DNA of 64,000 nucleotides, taken from Neolewinella agarilytica. Its GTDB lineage: Bacteria > Bacteroidota > Bacteroidia > Chitinophagales > Saprospiraceae. The notes below the pieces were generated by a model. It did not search any database. It saw only the letters and a list, made by a program, of their open reading frames with translations, and was not told the DNA's origin. This document shows, piece by piece, positions 52,793 to 61,168 of this stretch (position 1 is the first letter of the stretch; each line of letters begins with the position of its first letter). The stretch lies in assembly GCF_900110645.1 (NCBI RefSeq), contig NZ_FOFB01000009.1:132517-196516 (forward strand). The letters run 5' to 3'. Position numbers and translations under genes: made by a program.

Positions 52793-53015
52793 GCCGGCAA
52801 TGGCAGGGCTAACGCATACTCGAAGCCGGACCCTCACCGCGAAGCAGCCCCGAAGGGAAAGGAACATTTTATCCTTCGCTCCGCTACGGAAAATGCACAC
52901 TTCGAGGTCCTAAATTGGCAGTCTAGGACCTCGAAGTGTGCTCAGCCATGGAGCGGGAGGCGAAATTGCTGAGTTCCTTTGAGCGTCCGGTGAGTATGCG
53001 TTAGCCCTGGCCGGC
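52793..53015. repeat. ~220-bp nested palindromic element
   Basis: Three perfect paired segments in order: CAGGGCTAACGCATACTC (52804-52821) with its complement at 52992-53009, AAAGGAAC (52858-52865) with 52973-52980, and CACACTTCGAGGTCCTA (52896-52912) with 52924-52940; GCCGGC ends flank both sides. No ORF inside. Confidence 0.9.
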
Positions 53016-53061
53016 AATGGAGCGGCTCCGGCTGGAAATCACCCTGCTTTAAAAGAACCTT

Positions 53062-53083
53062 CTTTGCACCTGCGGCCCCCCGC
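53062..53083 (+). repeat. Interspersed repeat, TTTGCACCTGCG family
   Basis: CTTTGCACCTGCGGCCCCCC then GCC, 15 nt beyond the DUF779 stop, GC-rich end towards the gene. Confidence 0.65.
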
Positions 53084-53097
53084 CAAACCACTCCGGC

Positions 53098-53442
53098 TTA
53101 GGTCTGTTTGTCCGCCTCCGTCAATAAGCGAGACTCAATCACGAACCGTAAACCTAACGGAATCTCGGCCGAAAAACTGGAGCCCCGCCCTTCCGTTACG
53201 TCGAGGGTAAGGTGGGTATGCTTCCAGTATTCGTATTGAAACCTGGACATATAATACGGGCAACCGTGAATTTCACCGAGTAGCTCATCGTTATCGTCAA
53301 TGTAAAACTCTCCTTCCGGAAAACACATGGGAGAGGAACCATCACAACAGCCGCCGCTCTGATGGAAAATAAGGCTGCCGTGTTCAGCGCGGAGCCGGTC
53401 GATAACTTCGCGGGCAGCGGGAGTTATGTCTACTTTGGGCAT
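53098..53442 (-). CDS. DUF779 family protein
   Basis: 114 residues from MPKVDITPAAREVIDRL (the frame is open to 53535 but crosses a terminator). Conserved LIFHQSGGCCDGSSPMCFPEGEF and GCPYYMSRFQYEYWKHT are the DUF779 signature; the paired cysteines suggest metal or redox function. DUF779 genes usually neighbour an NAD aldehyde dehydrogenase of the AldB/ExaC type, as here. A terminator 24 nt upstream of its start separates it from the dehydrogenase, so it may be read only by partial readthrough or from its own promoter. Confidence 0.85.
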   Translation of the reverse strand: MPKVDITPAAREVIDRLRAEHGSLIFHQSGGCCDGSSPMCFPEGEFYIDDNDELLGEIHGCPYYMSRFQYEYWKHTHLTLDVTEGRGSSFSAEIPLGLRFVIESRLLTEADKQT

Positions 53443-53465
53443 GATCTGTTGGTTTGTTTTTTGTG

Positions 53466-53504
53466 AAAAAAAAACGCCAGCCGGGGGCTTCCCCCGGACT
53501 GGCG
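53466..53504 (-). terminator. Intrinsic terminator between aldehyde dehydrogenase and DUF779
   Basis: Minus strand: CGCCAGTCCGGGGG-AAG-CCCCCGGCTGGCG followed by nine Ts. Confidence 0.88.
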
Positions 53505-53566
53505 TTGTTGGCAGGGTACAGCATACTGGCTGCAAGTGCAGGTTGGTCTCTCTCTACTGTTACAAG

Positions 53567-53670
53567 GTGCACCTGCAACCTGCAACTTGCAACCTGCAAC
53601 CTGCAACCTGCAACCTGCAACCTGCAACTTACAACCTGCACCCTGCCCCCTGCAACTCGCCCCCTGCCCC
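53567..53670 (+). repeat. CAACCTG minisatellite
   Basis: About ten units of CCTGCAA/CTTGCAA, degenerating to CCCTGCCCC, in the gap between the two minus-strand genes. Confidence 0.92.
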
Positions 53671-53671
53671 T

Positions 53672-55195
53672 CTAAAAGAAGCCCAGCTTGTCCTTACTGT
53701 AGCTAATCAGCATGTTCTTTGTCTGGCGATAGTGGTCGAGCATCATTTTATGATTCTCCCGGCCGATGCCTGATTTTTTGTAGCCACCGAAGGGAGCGTG
53801 AGCAGGGTAGTCATGGTAGCAGTTAACCCACACGCGGCCGGCCTGCACCTTACGGGCAATGCCGTAAGCCTCGTGCATGTCGCGGGTCCAGAGGCCGGCA
53901 CCAAGTCCGTAAAGGGTATCGTTGGCGATCTCGATGGCTTCCGCTTCGTCTTTGAAAGTGGTGATGCAAACGACGGGGCCGAAGATCTCCTCCTGGAAAA
54001 CCCGCATCTTGTTGTTGCCCTTCAGTACGGTTGGCTTGATGTAGTAGCCGCCGGAAAGCTCATCCACGTAGGCGGCTTCGCCGCCGGTGAGTACTTCACA
54101 ACCTTCTTCTTTGCCGATCTTGATGTACTTCAGGATCTTCTCATACTGATCATTACTGGCCTGAGCCCCCATCATGGTGGAAGGGTCGAGCGGGTGGCCC
54201 ATCTTGATGGCTTCAACGCGTTCAATGAAACGCTTAACGAAGTCATCGTAGATGGATTCATCGACGAGAATACGGCTCGGGCAGGTGCAGACTTCCCCCT
54301 GGTTGAGGGCGAACATCGCGGCACCTTCCAGGCACTTATCGAAGAAGGCATCGTCAGCATCCATGACACTCTTCATGAAAATATTGGGGCTCTTGCCGCC
54401 AAGCTCCAGCGTAACCGGGATAATGTTTTTACTGGCGTATTGCATGATCAGCTGCCCCGTTGTCGTCTCTCCGGTGAAAGCGACCTTGCAGATGTCTGGG
54501 TGGCTGGCCAGTGGCTTGCCGGCTTCGACGCCGAAGCCATTAACAATGTTAAGCACACCAGCGGGAAGAATGTCCTCAATCATCTCCATCAGGATGAGGA
54601 TGCCAACGGGCGTTTGCTCGGCCGGCTTAAGCACGATACAATTGCCCGCTGCCAGCGCCGGAGCAATCTTCCAGGCAGCCATCAGGATAGGGAAATTCCA
54701 GGGGATGATCTGGCCCACTACGCCGAGTGGCTCCCAGACATTCATGGAAACAGTATTACTGTTCAGCTCGGAGACACCGCCTTCCTCTCCGCGGATGACG
54801 CCGGCGAAATAGCGGAAGTGATCTACGGCCAGGGGCATGTCTGCTGCACGGGTTTCACGAATGGATTTACCATTGTCCCAGGTTTCCGCGCGGGCAAGTA
54901 CTTCGAGGTTGTCTTCCATCACCTGAGCGATCTTTAGCAGCAGGTTGCTGCGCTCGGTGGCGGAGGTGTTGTTCCAGTGGTCGGCTGCCTTCCAGGCAGC
55001 GGCAACGGCCTTGTCAATGTCCTCTTTCGTGGACCGGGGAATGCGGGTGAAGGAGTTACCATCCACCGGAGAGACATTGTCAAAATACTCTCCCCTGGTG
55101 GGCGCTACCCATTCCCCTCCAATGTAGTTTTCGTATTGATCTTTGAACCGTGGTGGAGCCAGGGTTGGCGAGACGGTTGTTGCAGTTGTACTCAT
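53672..55195 (-). CDS. NAD-dependent aldehyde dehydrogenase (AldB/ExaC type)
   Basis: 507 residues. [47 protein letters not shown] (Glu), [13 protein letters not shown] with the catalytic Cys (~304), [13 protein letters not shown] and the end [23 protein letters not shown] are all typical of the acetaldehyde/chloroacetaldehyde dehydrogenases linked to DUF779. It oxidises an aldehyde, probably from alcohol breakdown. The divergent AraC gene across a 213 nt spacer with candidate operators is its likely activator. Confidence 0.93.
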   Translation of the reverse strand: MSTTATTVSPTLAPPRFKDQYENYIGGEWVAPTRGEYFDNVSPVDGNSFTRIPRSTKEDIDKAVAAAWKAADHWNNTSATERSNLLLKIAQVMEDNLEVLARAETWDNGKSIRETRAADMPLAVDHFRYFAGVIRGEEGGVSELNSNTVSMNVWEPLGVVGQIIPWNFPILMAAWKIAPALAAGNCIVLKPAEQTPVGILILMEMIEDILPAGVLNIVNGFGVEAGKPLASHPDICKVAFTGETTTGQLIMQYASKNIIPVTLELGGKSPNIFMKSVMDADDAFFDKCLEGAAMFALNQGEVCTCPSRILVDESIYDDFVKRFIERVEAIKMGHPLDPSTMMGAQASNDQYEKILKYIKIGKEEGCEVLTGGEAAYVDELSGGYYIKPTVLKGNNKMRVFQEEIFGPVVCITTFKDEAEAIEIANDTLYGLGAGLWTRDMHEAYGIARKVQAGRVWVNCYHDYPAHAPFGGYKKSGIGRENHKMMLDHYRQTKNMLISYSKDKLGFF

Positions 55196-55304
55196 GATCG
55201 AAATTAGTTTGGGTTGAATGATGAGCAGAAATTTTTCCTTAATTTCAGCTTGTGAACCAAAGATATTTCCCCCTGGTGTTGAACACTTGTACTATTCCGT
55301 CATT

Positions 55305-55333
55305 CGGTTGAACGATCGGCTCAATCGGTTGAA
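55305..55333. promoter_or_regulatory. Candidate AraC operator (direct repeat)
   Basis: CGGTTGAA at 55305-55312 and again at 55326-55333, 21 bp apart (two helical turns), in the spacer between the aldehyde dehydrogenase and the AraC gene. A related GTGTTGAA lies at 55277. Confidence 0.5.
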
Positions 55334-55408
55334 AAGTAAGTGGTATTCAAAATATTATATGGCTGAAGTCATTATTATTATGACAACCTTTTGAGAACTT
55401 AAAGTGAT

Positions 55409-56314
55409 ATGCTGCAACTTGTTTCAGAAAACTTACGTACCCGGAACCTGCACACGCTGGTAGAGAACCGTACAACCTTTACGCTCGATTCTGCCGCTCT
55501 CAACCTGTTTGAAACGCACCAGCAGGCAGAGGCCGTCCATCTTCGTTTTGATGCTCCTGTACTGGCCAGTATGATCAAAGGCCGGAAGGTGATGCACCTG
55601 CGTCAGCGGCCCGGCTTCAATTTTTTGCCGGGAGAATCGATCATGCTACCTAAGAACGAGCTGATGGTGATCGACTTCCCCGACGCGCAGGAAGGCCGCC
55701 CGACGAAATGTTTTGCGCTGGAGATTGACCCTCACCTCATCAGCAAGGTGATCGAAGGGATGAATGAACGCCGCCCGCGTTCGGACGGCTTCAACTGGGG
55801 GCAGGCAGACCAAAACCTTCACTTCACCAATGACCCCGGGATTACCCAGCTTATACAGCGGATGGTCTATCTCTGCGCTGAAGATCACCCTGCTAAGGAC
55901 ATATTTTTTGATATGTCGTTGAAGGAACTCCTTATCCGACTGTTGGAAATAGAGTCTCGCCAAAACCACTTGCTGGACCCTCAGGGCCTGGCCACAAGTC
56001 AACCCATTACGGCTGCTGTGAGCTACATTCTTGGCCATCTCGATGAGCGCCTGACCATCGGGAGCCTGAGTAAAATGGTCTACATGAGTAAGTCCAGTTT
56101 CTTCCGGGCTTTCCGCAATGAGATGGGCATTTCCCCGGTGGACTTTATCAACAGCGAACGGATTAAAATGGCTGTCTCCCTGCTGAAACGAAGTGAACTC
56201 AGTATCCGGCAGGTGGCCATGCGTTGCGGTTTCAACAGTGCCAGTTACTTTACCCGGATGTTCAAAAAGCACTATGGTGTCAGTCCGGCGGGCTTTCAGG
56301 AGAAGGCTTCCTAG
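55409..56314 (+). CDS. AraC-family transcription regulator (paralogue 2)
   Basis: 301 residues. Ligand domain LASMIKGRKVMHLRQRPGFN and IDFPDAQEGRPTKCFALEID, then the double HTH LTIGSLSKMVYMSKSSFFRAF and LSIRQVAMRCGFNSASYFTRMFKKHYGVSP. It shares most of these blocks with the regulator at 51867 and is divergent from the aldehyde dehydrogenase, the usual place for its direct regulator. The role of two paralogues (different ligands, or activator plus repressor) is not known. Confidence 0.9.
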   Translation: MLQLVSENLRTRNLHTLVENRTTFTLDSAALNLFETHQQAEAVHLRFDAPVLASMIKGRKVMHLRQRPGFNFLPGESIMLPKNELMVIDFPDAQEGRPTKCFALEIDPHLISKVIEGMNERRPRSDGFNWGQADQNLHFTNDPGITQLIQRMVYLCAEDHPAKDIFFDMSLKELLIRLLEIESRQNHLLDPQGLATSQPITAAVSYILGHLDERLTIGSLSKMVYMSKSSFFRAFRNEMGISPVDFINSERIKMAVSLLKRSELSIRQVAMRCGFNSASYFTRMFKKHYGVSPAGFQEKAS

Positions 56315-56763
56315 TGCTTTGTCAAGCTTAGATTTTCGGGCAGTCTGGCGGCATTTTTTGCAACGAAGTACGGTCGCAAAACCTACCAGTATTCTACCCG
56401 GAAATTAAACATTGCAAAGCACAGGTTCCCGGGAGATATCAGCGGGGCGCGGCCGCAGGTGCAGAGGAATGCTTGAAAAGCAGAGATCGTCAGCCTCGTC
56501 TCTCTGAGATGATCGACGACACAAGGGTGCCTTCGGGAGTGTTGCCAAATCCGGAGTCGGAGGAACGTTTTACGGCAGCTCAGGTATGAGGGAGTGCTTA
56601 GGTTTTAAAAAACCTGCTTATACAATAAAGGCGAAAGAACTCTATCTTACTTTAGATTGCCCTGACTTAGCACCTCGATTGTACTTTTGGTTGTCTACAC
56701 CATTGATATCTTCGACCCAAGACTCTCGCTTGTCCAGTATTTTAGCAAAACAACCCGTCAGCT
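56315..56763. other. 449-nt spacer with one interspersed repeat
   Basis: The repeat is at 56446-56463 (minus strand TGCACCTGCGGCCGCGCC). TATTTTAG near 56739 may be a weak -7 element for the next gene. No ORF with coding character. Confidence 0.55.
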
Positions 56764-57651
56764 ATGCCCAACTCCAACTCCCCAAAAATCCCCCAGGCCG
56801 CTCTCGATCTCTACGATCGTTACGCCCACAACCAGATTGATCGTCGGAAATTCGTCTCCCAGCTATCTGCTTATGCAGTAGGCGGGCTAACCGTTGCCGG
56901 CCTGATGGAACGGTTGATGCCAGACTACACGAATAAAATACAGGTTGCCGCTGATGACCCCCGCCTGGACGCAGACACGGTGGAGTATACTTCCCCGACA
57001 ACGGGCATTACCATTCGGGGCCTGCTGGCTCGGCCCGTAGAAGCAAAGGAGAAGCTTCCGGGTATCATCGTTGTACACGAAAACCGGGGGCTGAACCCAC
57101 ACATTGAAGACGTAACCCGTCGGGCCGGTCTGGCAAATTTCATCGCCCTGGGCCCCGATGCGCTTACGCCGCTGGGCGGCTACCCGGGCAACGATGACGA
57201 CGGACGGGCCCTGCAGCGGGAGCGCGACCGGGACGAGATGCTGGAGGACTTCATCGCCGCCTACCAGTTCCTTCGCCATCATCCGGAATGTACCGGCCAG
57301 GTAGGCGTGGTGGGCTTTTGCTTCGGAGGGTCCATTTCTAATAAAATGGCCGTTCGTCTGCCCGATCTGGGAGCTGCCGTTCCTTTCTACGGCGGGCAGC
57401 CTGACACGAAGGATGTACCCGCCATCCAGGCACCCTTGTTGCTGCAATACGCAGAGCTGGATAAGCGCGTTAACGCCGGCTGGCCCGAATACGAAGCGGC
57501 TCTAAAGGCAAACAACAAAAAGTATACTGCCCATATCTACCCCGGCGTTAACCACGGCTTCCACAACGATACCACTTCCCGCTACGACGAGGCAGCGGCT
57601 AAGTTGGCCTGGGAACGGACGATTGCTTTTTTTGAGGAGCATTTGCGGTAG
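56764..57651 (+). CDS. Dienelactone hydrolase family protein
   Basis: 295 residues. An N-terminal helix ([23 protein letters not shown]) resembles the exported start of YghX-type members. The alpha/beta hydrolase core has [20 protein letters not shown], nucleophile Cys ~187 in [13 protein letters not shown], Asp ~231 in [12 protein letters not shown] and His ~262 in [11 protein letters not shown]: the Cys-Asp-His triad of dienelactone hydrolases. True substrate unknown. Its stop is 2 nt from the end of the convergent DUF885 gene. Confidence 0.87.
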   Translation: MPNSNSPKIPQAALDLYDRYAHNQIDRRKFVSQLSAYAVGGLTVAGLMERLMPDYTNKIQVAADDPRLDADTVEYTSPTTGITIRGLLARPVEAKEKLPGIIVVHENRGLNPHIEDVTRRAGLANFIALGPDALTPLGGYPGNDDDGRALQRERDRDEMLEDFIAAYQFLRHHPECTGQVGVVGFCFGGSISNKMAVRLPDLGAAVPFYGGQPDTKDVPAIQAPLLLQYAELDKRVNAGWPEYEAALKANNKKYTAHIYPGVNHGFHNDTTSRYDEAAAKLAWERTIAFFEEHLR

Positions 57652-57653
57652 GC

Positions 57654-59360
57654 TTACTGTCCGTTTATCCGCTCAACCCATTCTTTCACGACCCCTTCCA
57701 GCCCCCGCATCGTAATCGCCCCATTTGCCAGCACCAGATCGTGAAAGGCAGCAATGTCAAAACGGTCGCCGAGCTCGGCTTCGGCATATTTACGTAGTTC
57801 CCGGATTTTGAGTTCCCCCATTTTGTAGGACACGGCCTGCCCGGGCCAGCCGATGTAGCGATCGATTTCGGTATTGACTTCGTGGAGGGAGAGGGCAGTG
57901 TTGGAGGCCATAAAGTCGACGGCCTGCTGGCGCGTCCAACCCATGTAGTGCATGCCGGGGTCAACGACGAGGCGGCAGGCGCGCCACATTTCGTAGACGA
58001 GGCGGCCGAATTCCTCATAGTCTGTCTGGTAGATGCCGGCTTCTTTGCCGAGGTATTCGCAGTAGAGGGCCCAGCCTTCGCCGAAGGCGGAGAGGTAAAG
58101 GTTGTTGCGGAAGGCGGGGAGGCCTTCCATCTCGGCGGCGAGCATCATCTGGGTATGGTGGCCGGGCACGCCCTCGTGGAGGGCGAGGGCGGGCAGGACG
58201 TAGAAGGGGCGGCTGGGCAGATCGTAGGTGTTGACCCAGAAAGCGCCGGCTTTGCGGCGCTTGTAGGAGCCGGGCGAGTAGCGCCCGCCGGTGTAGTTAG
58301 GCGCCAGAGCATCCGGTACGGGGGAGACGGTGAGCGGCATCCGGGGAAGTTGGTTGAAATACTGGGGGAGCTTGCCTTCCATACGCTTGGTGATCCAGGC
58401 GGCGCGACTGAGAAGTTCCTCCGGGGTCTTGGCGTAGAACTGCTCGTCGGTGCGGAGGAAGTCAAGAAAGTCAGCAAAGCTGCCGCTGAAGCCGGTACGT
58501 TTCACGATGGCCTCCATTTCGGCACGGATGCGGGCGACTTCGCGCTGGCCGGTGGCGAAGACTTCTTCGGGGCTGATGTCGTCAGTAGTAAAGTACTTTA
58601 CCCGCTGGCGGTAGTAGGCTTTGCCGTCGGTAATCCCGCTAATGCCAATTCCTTTGCGCAGACCAGGGAGATACTCGTTTGTAAGGAAGTCACGGAGCGA
58701 TTGATAAGCGGGGTAAACACTTTGCTTTACAACTTCCTCCAGCACCTGCGTCCGCGCCCTCTGCTGAGTTGGTTGAAGCGCCGCATCATTATTTACGGGT
58801 TGCAGGAAGAAGCTCTCCGCTACCGGCGTTGCCAGGAGTCGGTTGATCTGATCCAGACAGTTTTTTACCACCAGGGCCGGATCGGTCTTGCCTTCTTTCA
58901 ACCCTCGCCGCAGGTGGGTGATGTGCTGCTCAAAGTAAGCCGGTAAGTCTTGCAACCGCTTTCGGTAAACGCTAAAGCTGCCTTCATCCGTAACCCTTTG
59001 CCCGAGAATTGTGTACACCACGCCCGCCAGAAAACCACCTTCGGAATCGAGGGGGAAACGATGACTGCCGAATGTCCGCTGATAGATGGCATCGTCGAGC
59101 ACGTGAACCAAAAGATCGCGGTTGATACGCTGTGCTGCGGATAATTTTTCCTCCTCCGGAACCCGCTGCCGAAGGGTTTTAAGTTCCGTTGCTTCCCACT
59201 GAATATTGGCCTCTGATCGGGTACCCCAGCTATCGCCCTGGCTGGCGCCTCGCCATTCTCCGAATTCCTGCATGACGGCTTCCAGCCGACTCGAATCGGA
59301 CTGCGCTAACAAGAGAGAGAAGGGGAGGAGCGCGAGGGCAAAAAGAAACGGACGAATCAT
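57654..59360 (-). CDS. DUF885 family secreted metallopeptidase-like protein
   Basis: 568 residues from MIRPFLFALALLPFSLLLAQ (signal peptide; the frame is open to 59408). The long helical fold contains ALHEGVPGHHTQMML near 393-408, the HExxxHH-like metal motif of the DUF885 group, and the C-terminal QAVSYKMGELKIRELRKYAE. DUF885 proteins are related to M32-like carboxypeptidases; the substrate is unknown. Residues around QQRARTQVLEE are encoded by a copy of the interspersed repeat. TACCTTAA lies 5 nt before the start. Confidence 0.85.
   Translation of the reverse strand: MIRPFLFALALLPFSLLLAQSDSSRLEAVMQEFGEWRGASQGDSWGTRSEANIQWEATELKTLRQRVPEEEKLSAAQRINRDLLVHVLDDAIYQRTFGSHRFPLDSEGGFLAGVVYTILGQRVTDEGSFSVYRKRLQDLPAYFEQHITHLRRGLKEGKTDPALVVKNCLDQINRLLATPVAESFFLQPVNNDAALQPTQQRARTQVLEEVVKQSVYPAYQSLRDFLTNEYLPGLRKGIGISGITDGKAYYRQRVKYFTTDDISPEEVFATGQREVARIRAEMEAIVKRTGFSGSFADFLDFLRTDEQFYAKTPEELLSRAAWITKRMEGKLPQYFNQLPRMPLTVSPVPDALAPNYTGGRYSPGSYKRRKAGAFWVNTYDLPSRPFYVLPALALHEGVPGHHTQMMLAAEMEGLPAFRNNLYLSAFGEGWALYCEYLGKEAGIYQTDYEEFGRLVYEMWRACRLVVDPGMHYMGWTRQQAVDFMASNTALSLHEVNTEIDRYIGWPGQAVSYKMGELKIRELRKYAEAELGDRFDIAAFHDLVLANGAITMRGLEGVVKEWVERINGQ
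58742..58759 (+). repeat. Interspersed repeat copy inside the DUF885 gene
   Basis: GCACCTGCGTCCGCGCCC, identical in its core to 20255 and 4021, antisense to the gene and in frame. Confidence 0.55.
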
Positions 59361-59507
59361 GGGATTAAGGTAAGTTAAATTGAAAGGGTGACCAAAGCTG
59401 TTTCGCAAACTCAGCCCCGGAGGGGGCGCCTCTCGTAGCGATGGGCAACCGAGTCGGCAAAACCGACGAGGGAACCATCGTTTTCGTTACACAGGACCCA
59501 TTATCAC

Positions 59508-59515
59508 TATTTTTG
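59508..59515 (+). promoter_or_regulatory. -7 element abutting a start codon (leaderless candidate)
   Basis: TATTTTTG ends 4 nt before the ATG at 59520, the same geometry as 17881. Confidence 0.5.
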
Positions 59516-59519
59516 TACC

Positions 59520-60125
59520 ATGAGTAAACAACCTGAACTACCCGAACAAACCATTAAACCCAAGCCCACCCGTGGCGCCTCCTTTTACATGGCCTTACTG
59601 GCCATCGTCATTTCCTTAGTCGGAACCTGTGTCTCCATATTTGAAGCCCGGATTTTGCGGGAGCAACAGACGATCATGTCGGACGAAAAGGAGGCAACGG
59701 TATGGCCTTACGTGAGCGCCGGAGCAAACATTTCCCAGGAAGGGAAAAGCACCACGGTTACCATGAGCCTCAAAAACGAAGGGGTCGGTCCGGCATTGAT
59801 CGGAGATCTGCACCATGTTGTAGAGGGACAGACGGGGACTCTGACTGAGGTGCTGCCGATGCTTAGGAAACAGTTCCCGGCGTTTAAAATCATTCCGCTG
59901 TTAATTTCCAATACCGGAAAGAAGGTGCTTGGGGCCGGAGAATCCGTCACCGCTTATCGCTTGCTGATCAGCGGACAGACAGATCAGGTACTGGACCACA
60001 TCGAGGTGACAGGAGCGATCGAAACCGAATTTTGCTATTGTTCTATCTACGGAGACTGCTGGTCGTCTGATGGTGAACGCCTGGCCGAAACTCAGCCTTG
60101 TGGCGGCCGAGATTACCTCCGGTGA
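59520..60125 (+). CDS. Single-pass membrane protein of unknown function
   Basis: 201 residues: a cytoplasmic start rich in Pro/Lys, one helix at ~22-42 (FYMALLAIVISLVGTCVSIFE), then a soluble beta-rich domain (VTMSLKNEGVGPALIGDLHH, GAGESVTAYRLLIS) with a Cys-containing end (FCYCSIYGDCWSSDG). No family recognised. The last 13 bases overlap the 3' end of the convergent EamA gene. Confidence 0.68.
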   Translation: MSKQPELPEQTIKPKPTRGASFYMALLAIVISLVGTCVSIFEARILREQQTIMSDEKEATVWPYVSAGANISQEGKSTTVTMSLKNEGVGPALIGDLHHVVEGQTGTLTEVLPMLRKQFPAFKIIPLLISNTGKKVLGAGESVTAYRLLISGQTDQVLDHIEVTGAIETEFCYCSIYGDCWSSDGERLAETQPCGGRDYLR

Positions 60126-61063
60126 GCCTTCACCGTAGCCACGGCCTCCACCGCTACGGCGGAGAGGATTAATGCGCCGCCGAGAACCGCTGAAAAATCA
60201 GGATATTCCTTGAAAAAAAGCATTCCCAGCAGAATGCCGTAGACGGGCTGAACGCAGGTGAGCAGACTGACGGTACTTACCGAAAAATACCGGAAACAGG
60301 CTAGCAGTAAGGTGTGCCCGATGGCAGTAGTGAGCAGGCCCAACCCAAGGATGTAGGGGATCGCTTCCGCCGTCGGCGCGGCCTCAAAGAAGAAGAGCGC
60401 TGGTAGCAGGCAGATGACCGTGACGGCCGTCTGATAAGTCATCATCACCGAACCCTGAATGCTGTCTACCTGGGTTTTCATCAGGATGTTGCGCAGGGAA
60501 TAGACGAAGGCCGAGCAGAGACCGGCAACAAGGCCGAGGGTAGCACCATCTTCAAGGCTGAAGCTTGGTGCGAGGAAGTAGATCCCTACGATGACAAGTC
60601 CGGCCAGGAACAGGTGGCGGACTTGAAAGCGTTGCTTCAGCAAAAGCGGTTCCAGCAGCGTCGTCATGGCCGGATAGGTAAAAATGGAGAGCATCCCGAT
60701 GGCGACACTGGACAGCTTGAGGGAGTAGAAATAGAGCACCCAGTGTAACATCATTAACAGGCCGGAGAGAATCACCAACCAGCGGCGTTTGGGATCTTTG
60801 ATCCGAAAGCTGAAACCTTTCCAGTAGCAAAACACCGCCAGGAAAATCATGGCAATCGCGGATCGCCACCAGACGGCCGGTATGGCGTCTAAGGGAACAA
60901 AACGGCCGAGCATACCGGAGGTGCCAATGAAGATCATCGCCAGGTTGATCTCCAGAAACTGGCGGGAAGTGGAAGGAGTACTGATGGGAGGGGAATTAAA
61001 TTGGGCGCCGGAGCGCGGGTGCAAAGAACGGGCCTTCAAGAGCAGGGAGGTCGGGCGCTTCAC
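60113..61063 (-). CDS. EamA/DMT-family transporter
   Basis: Up to 316 residues, ten membrane helices in two EamA repeats (FLEINLAMIFIGTSGMLGRF, YSLKLSSVAIGMLSIFTYPA; then GLVAGLCSAFVYSLRNILMK, VSTVSLLTCVQPVYGILLG). DMT transporters export metabolites or amino acids; the substrate is not predictable. The first ~35 residues before FLEIN are unusual: KARSLHPRSGAQ is translated from an interspersed repeat (61003-61025). The only ATG before the core is 61063, so either the repeat is truly translated or a non-ATG start lies further in. Confidence 0.85.
   Translation of the reverse strand: MKRPTSLLLKARSLHPRSGAQFNSPPISTPSTSRQFLEINLAMIFIGTSGMLGRFVPLDAIPAVWWRSAIAMIFLAVFCYWKGFSFRIKDPKRRWLVILSGLLMMLHWVLYFYSLKLSSVAIGMLSIFTYPAMTTLLEPLLLKQRFQVRHLFLAGLVIVGIYFLAPSFSLEDGATLGLVAGLCSAFVYSLRNILMKTQVDSIQGSVMMTYQTAVTVICLLPALFFFEAAPTAEAIPYILGLGLLTTAIGHTLLLACFRYFSVSTVSLLTCVQPVYGILLGMLFFKEYPDFSAVLGGALILSAVAVEAVATVKAHRR
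61003..61025 (-). repeat. Interspersed repeat in the N-terminal codons of the EamA gene
   Basis: Minus strand CTTTGCACCCGCGCTCCGGC then GCC, in frame. Confidence 0.65.
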
Positions 61064-61168
61064 GACTTTAGGTTAACCACAAATTCTCACTGAGGTTGGC
61101 GGAGGGAAAGACAGAATTTAGCCGCTTTGCGAAGAGGGGGGGGGGACGTAAAAGCTTCGAGCGTTTTT

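Noticed and set aside
53798-54937. 379-codon plus-strand ORF
   Set aside because: Fully antisense to the aldehyde dehydrogenase, whose family motifs are complete; the antisense protein has no family character.
57882-58946. 354-codon plus-strand ORF
   Set aside because: Antisense shadow of the DUF885 gene; Val/Gly/Ala-rich as expected from reversed high-G+C codons.
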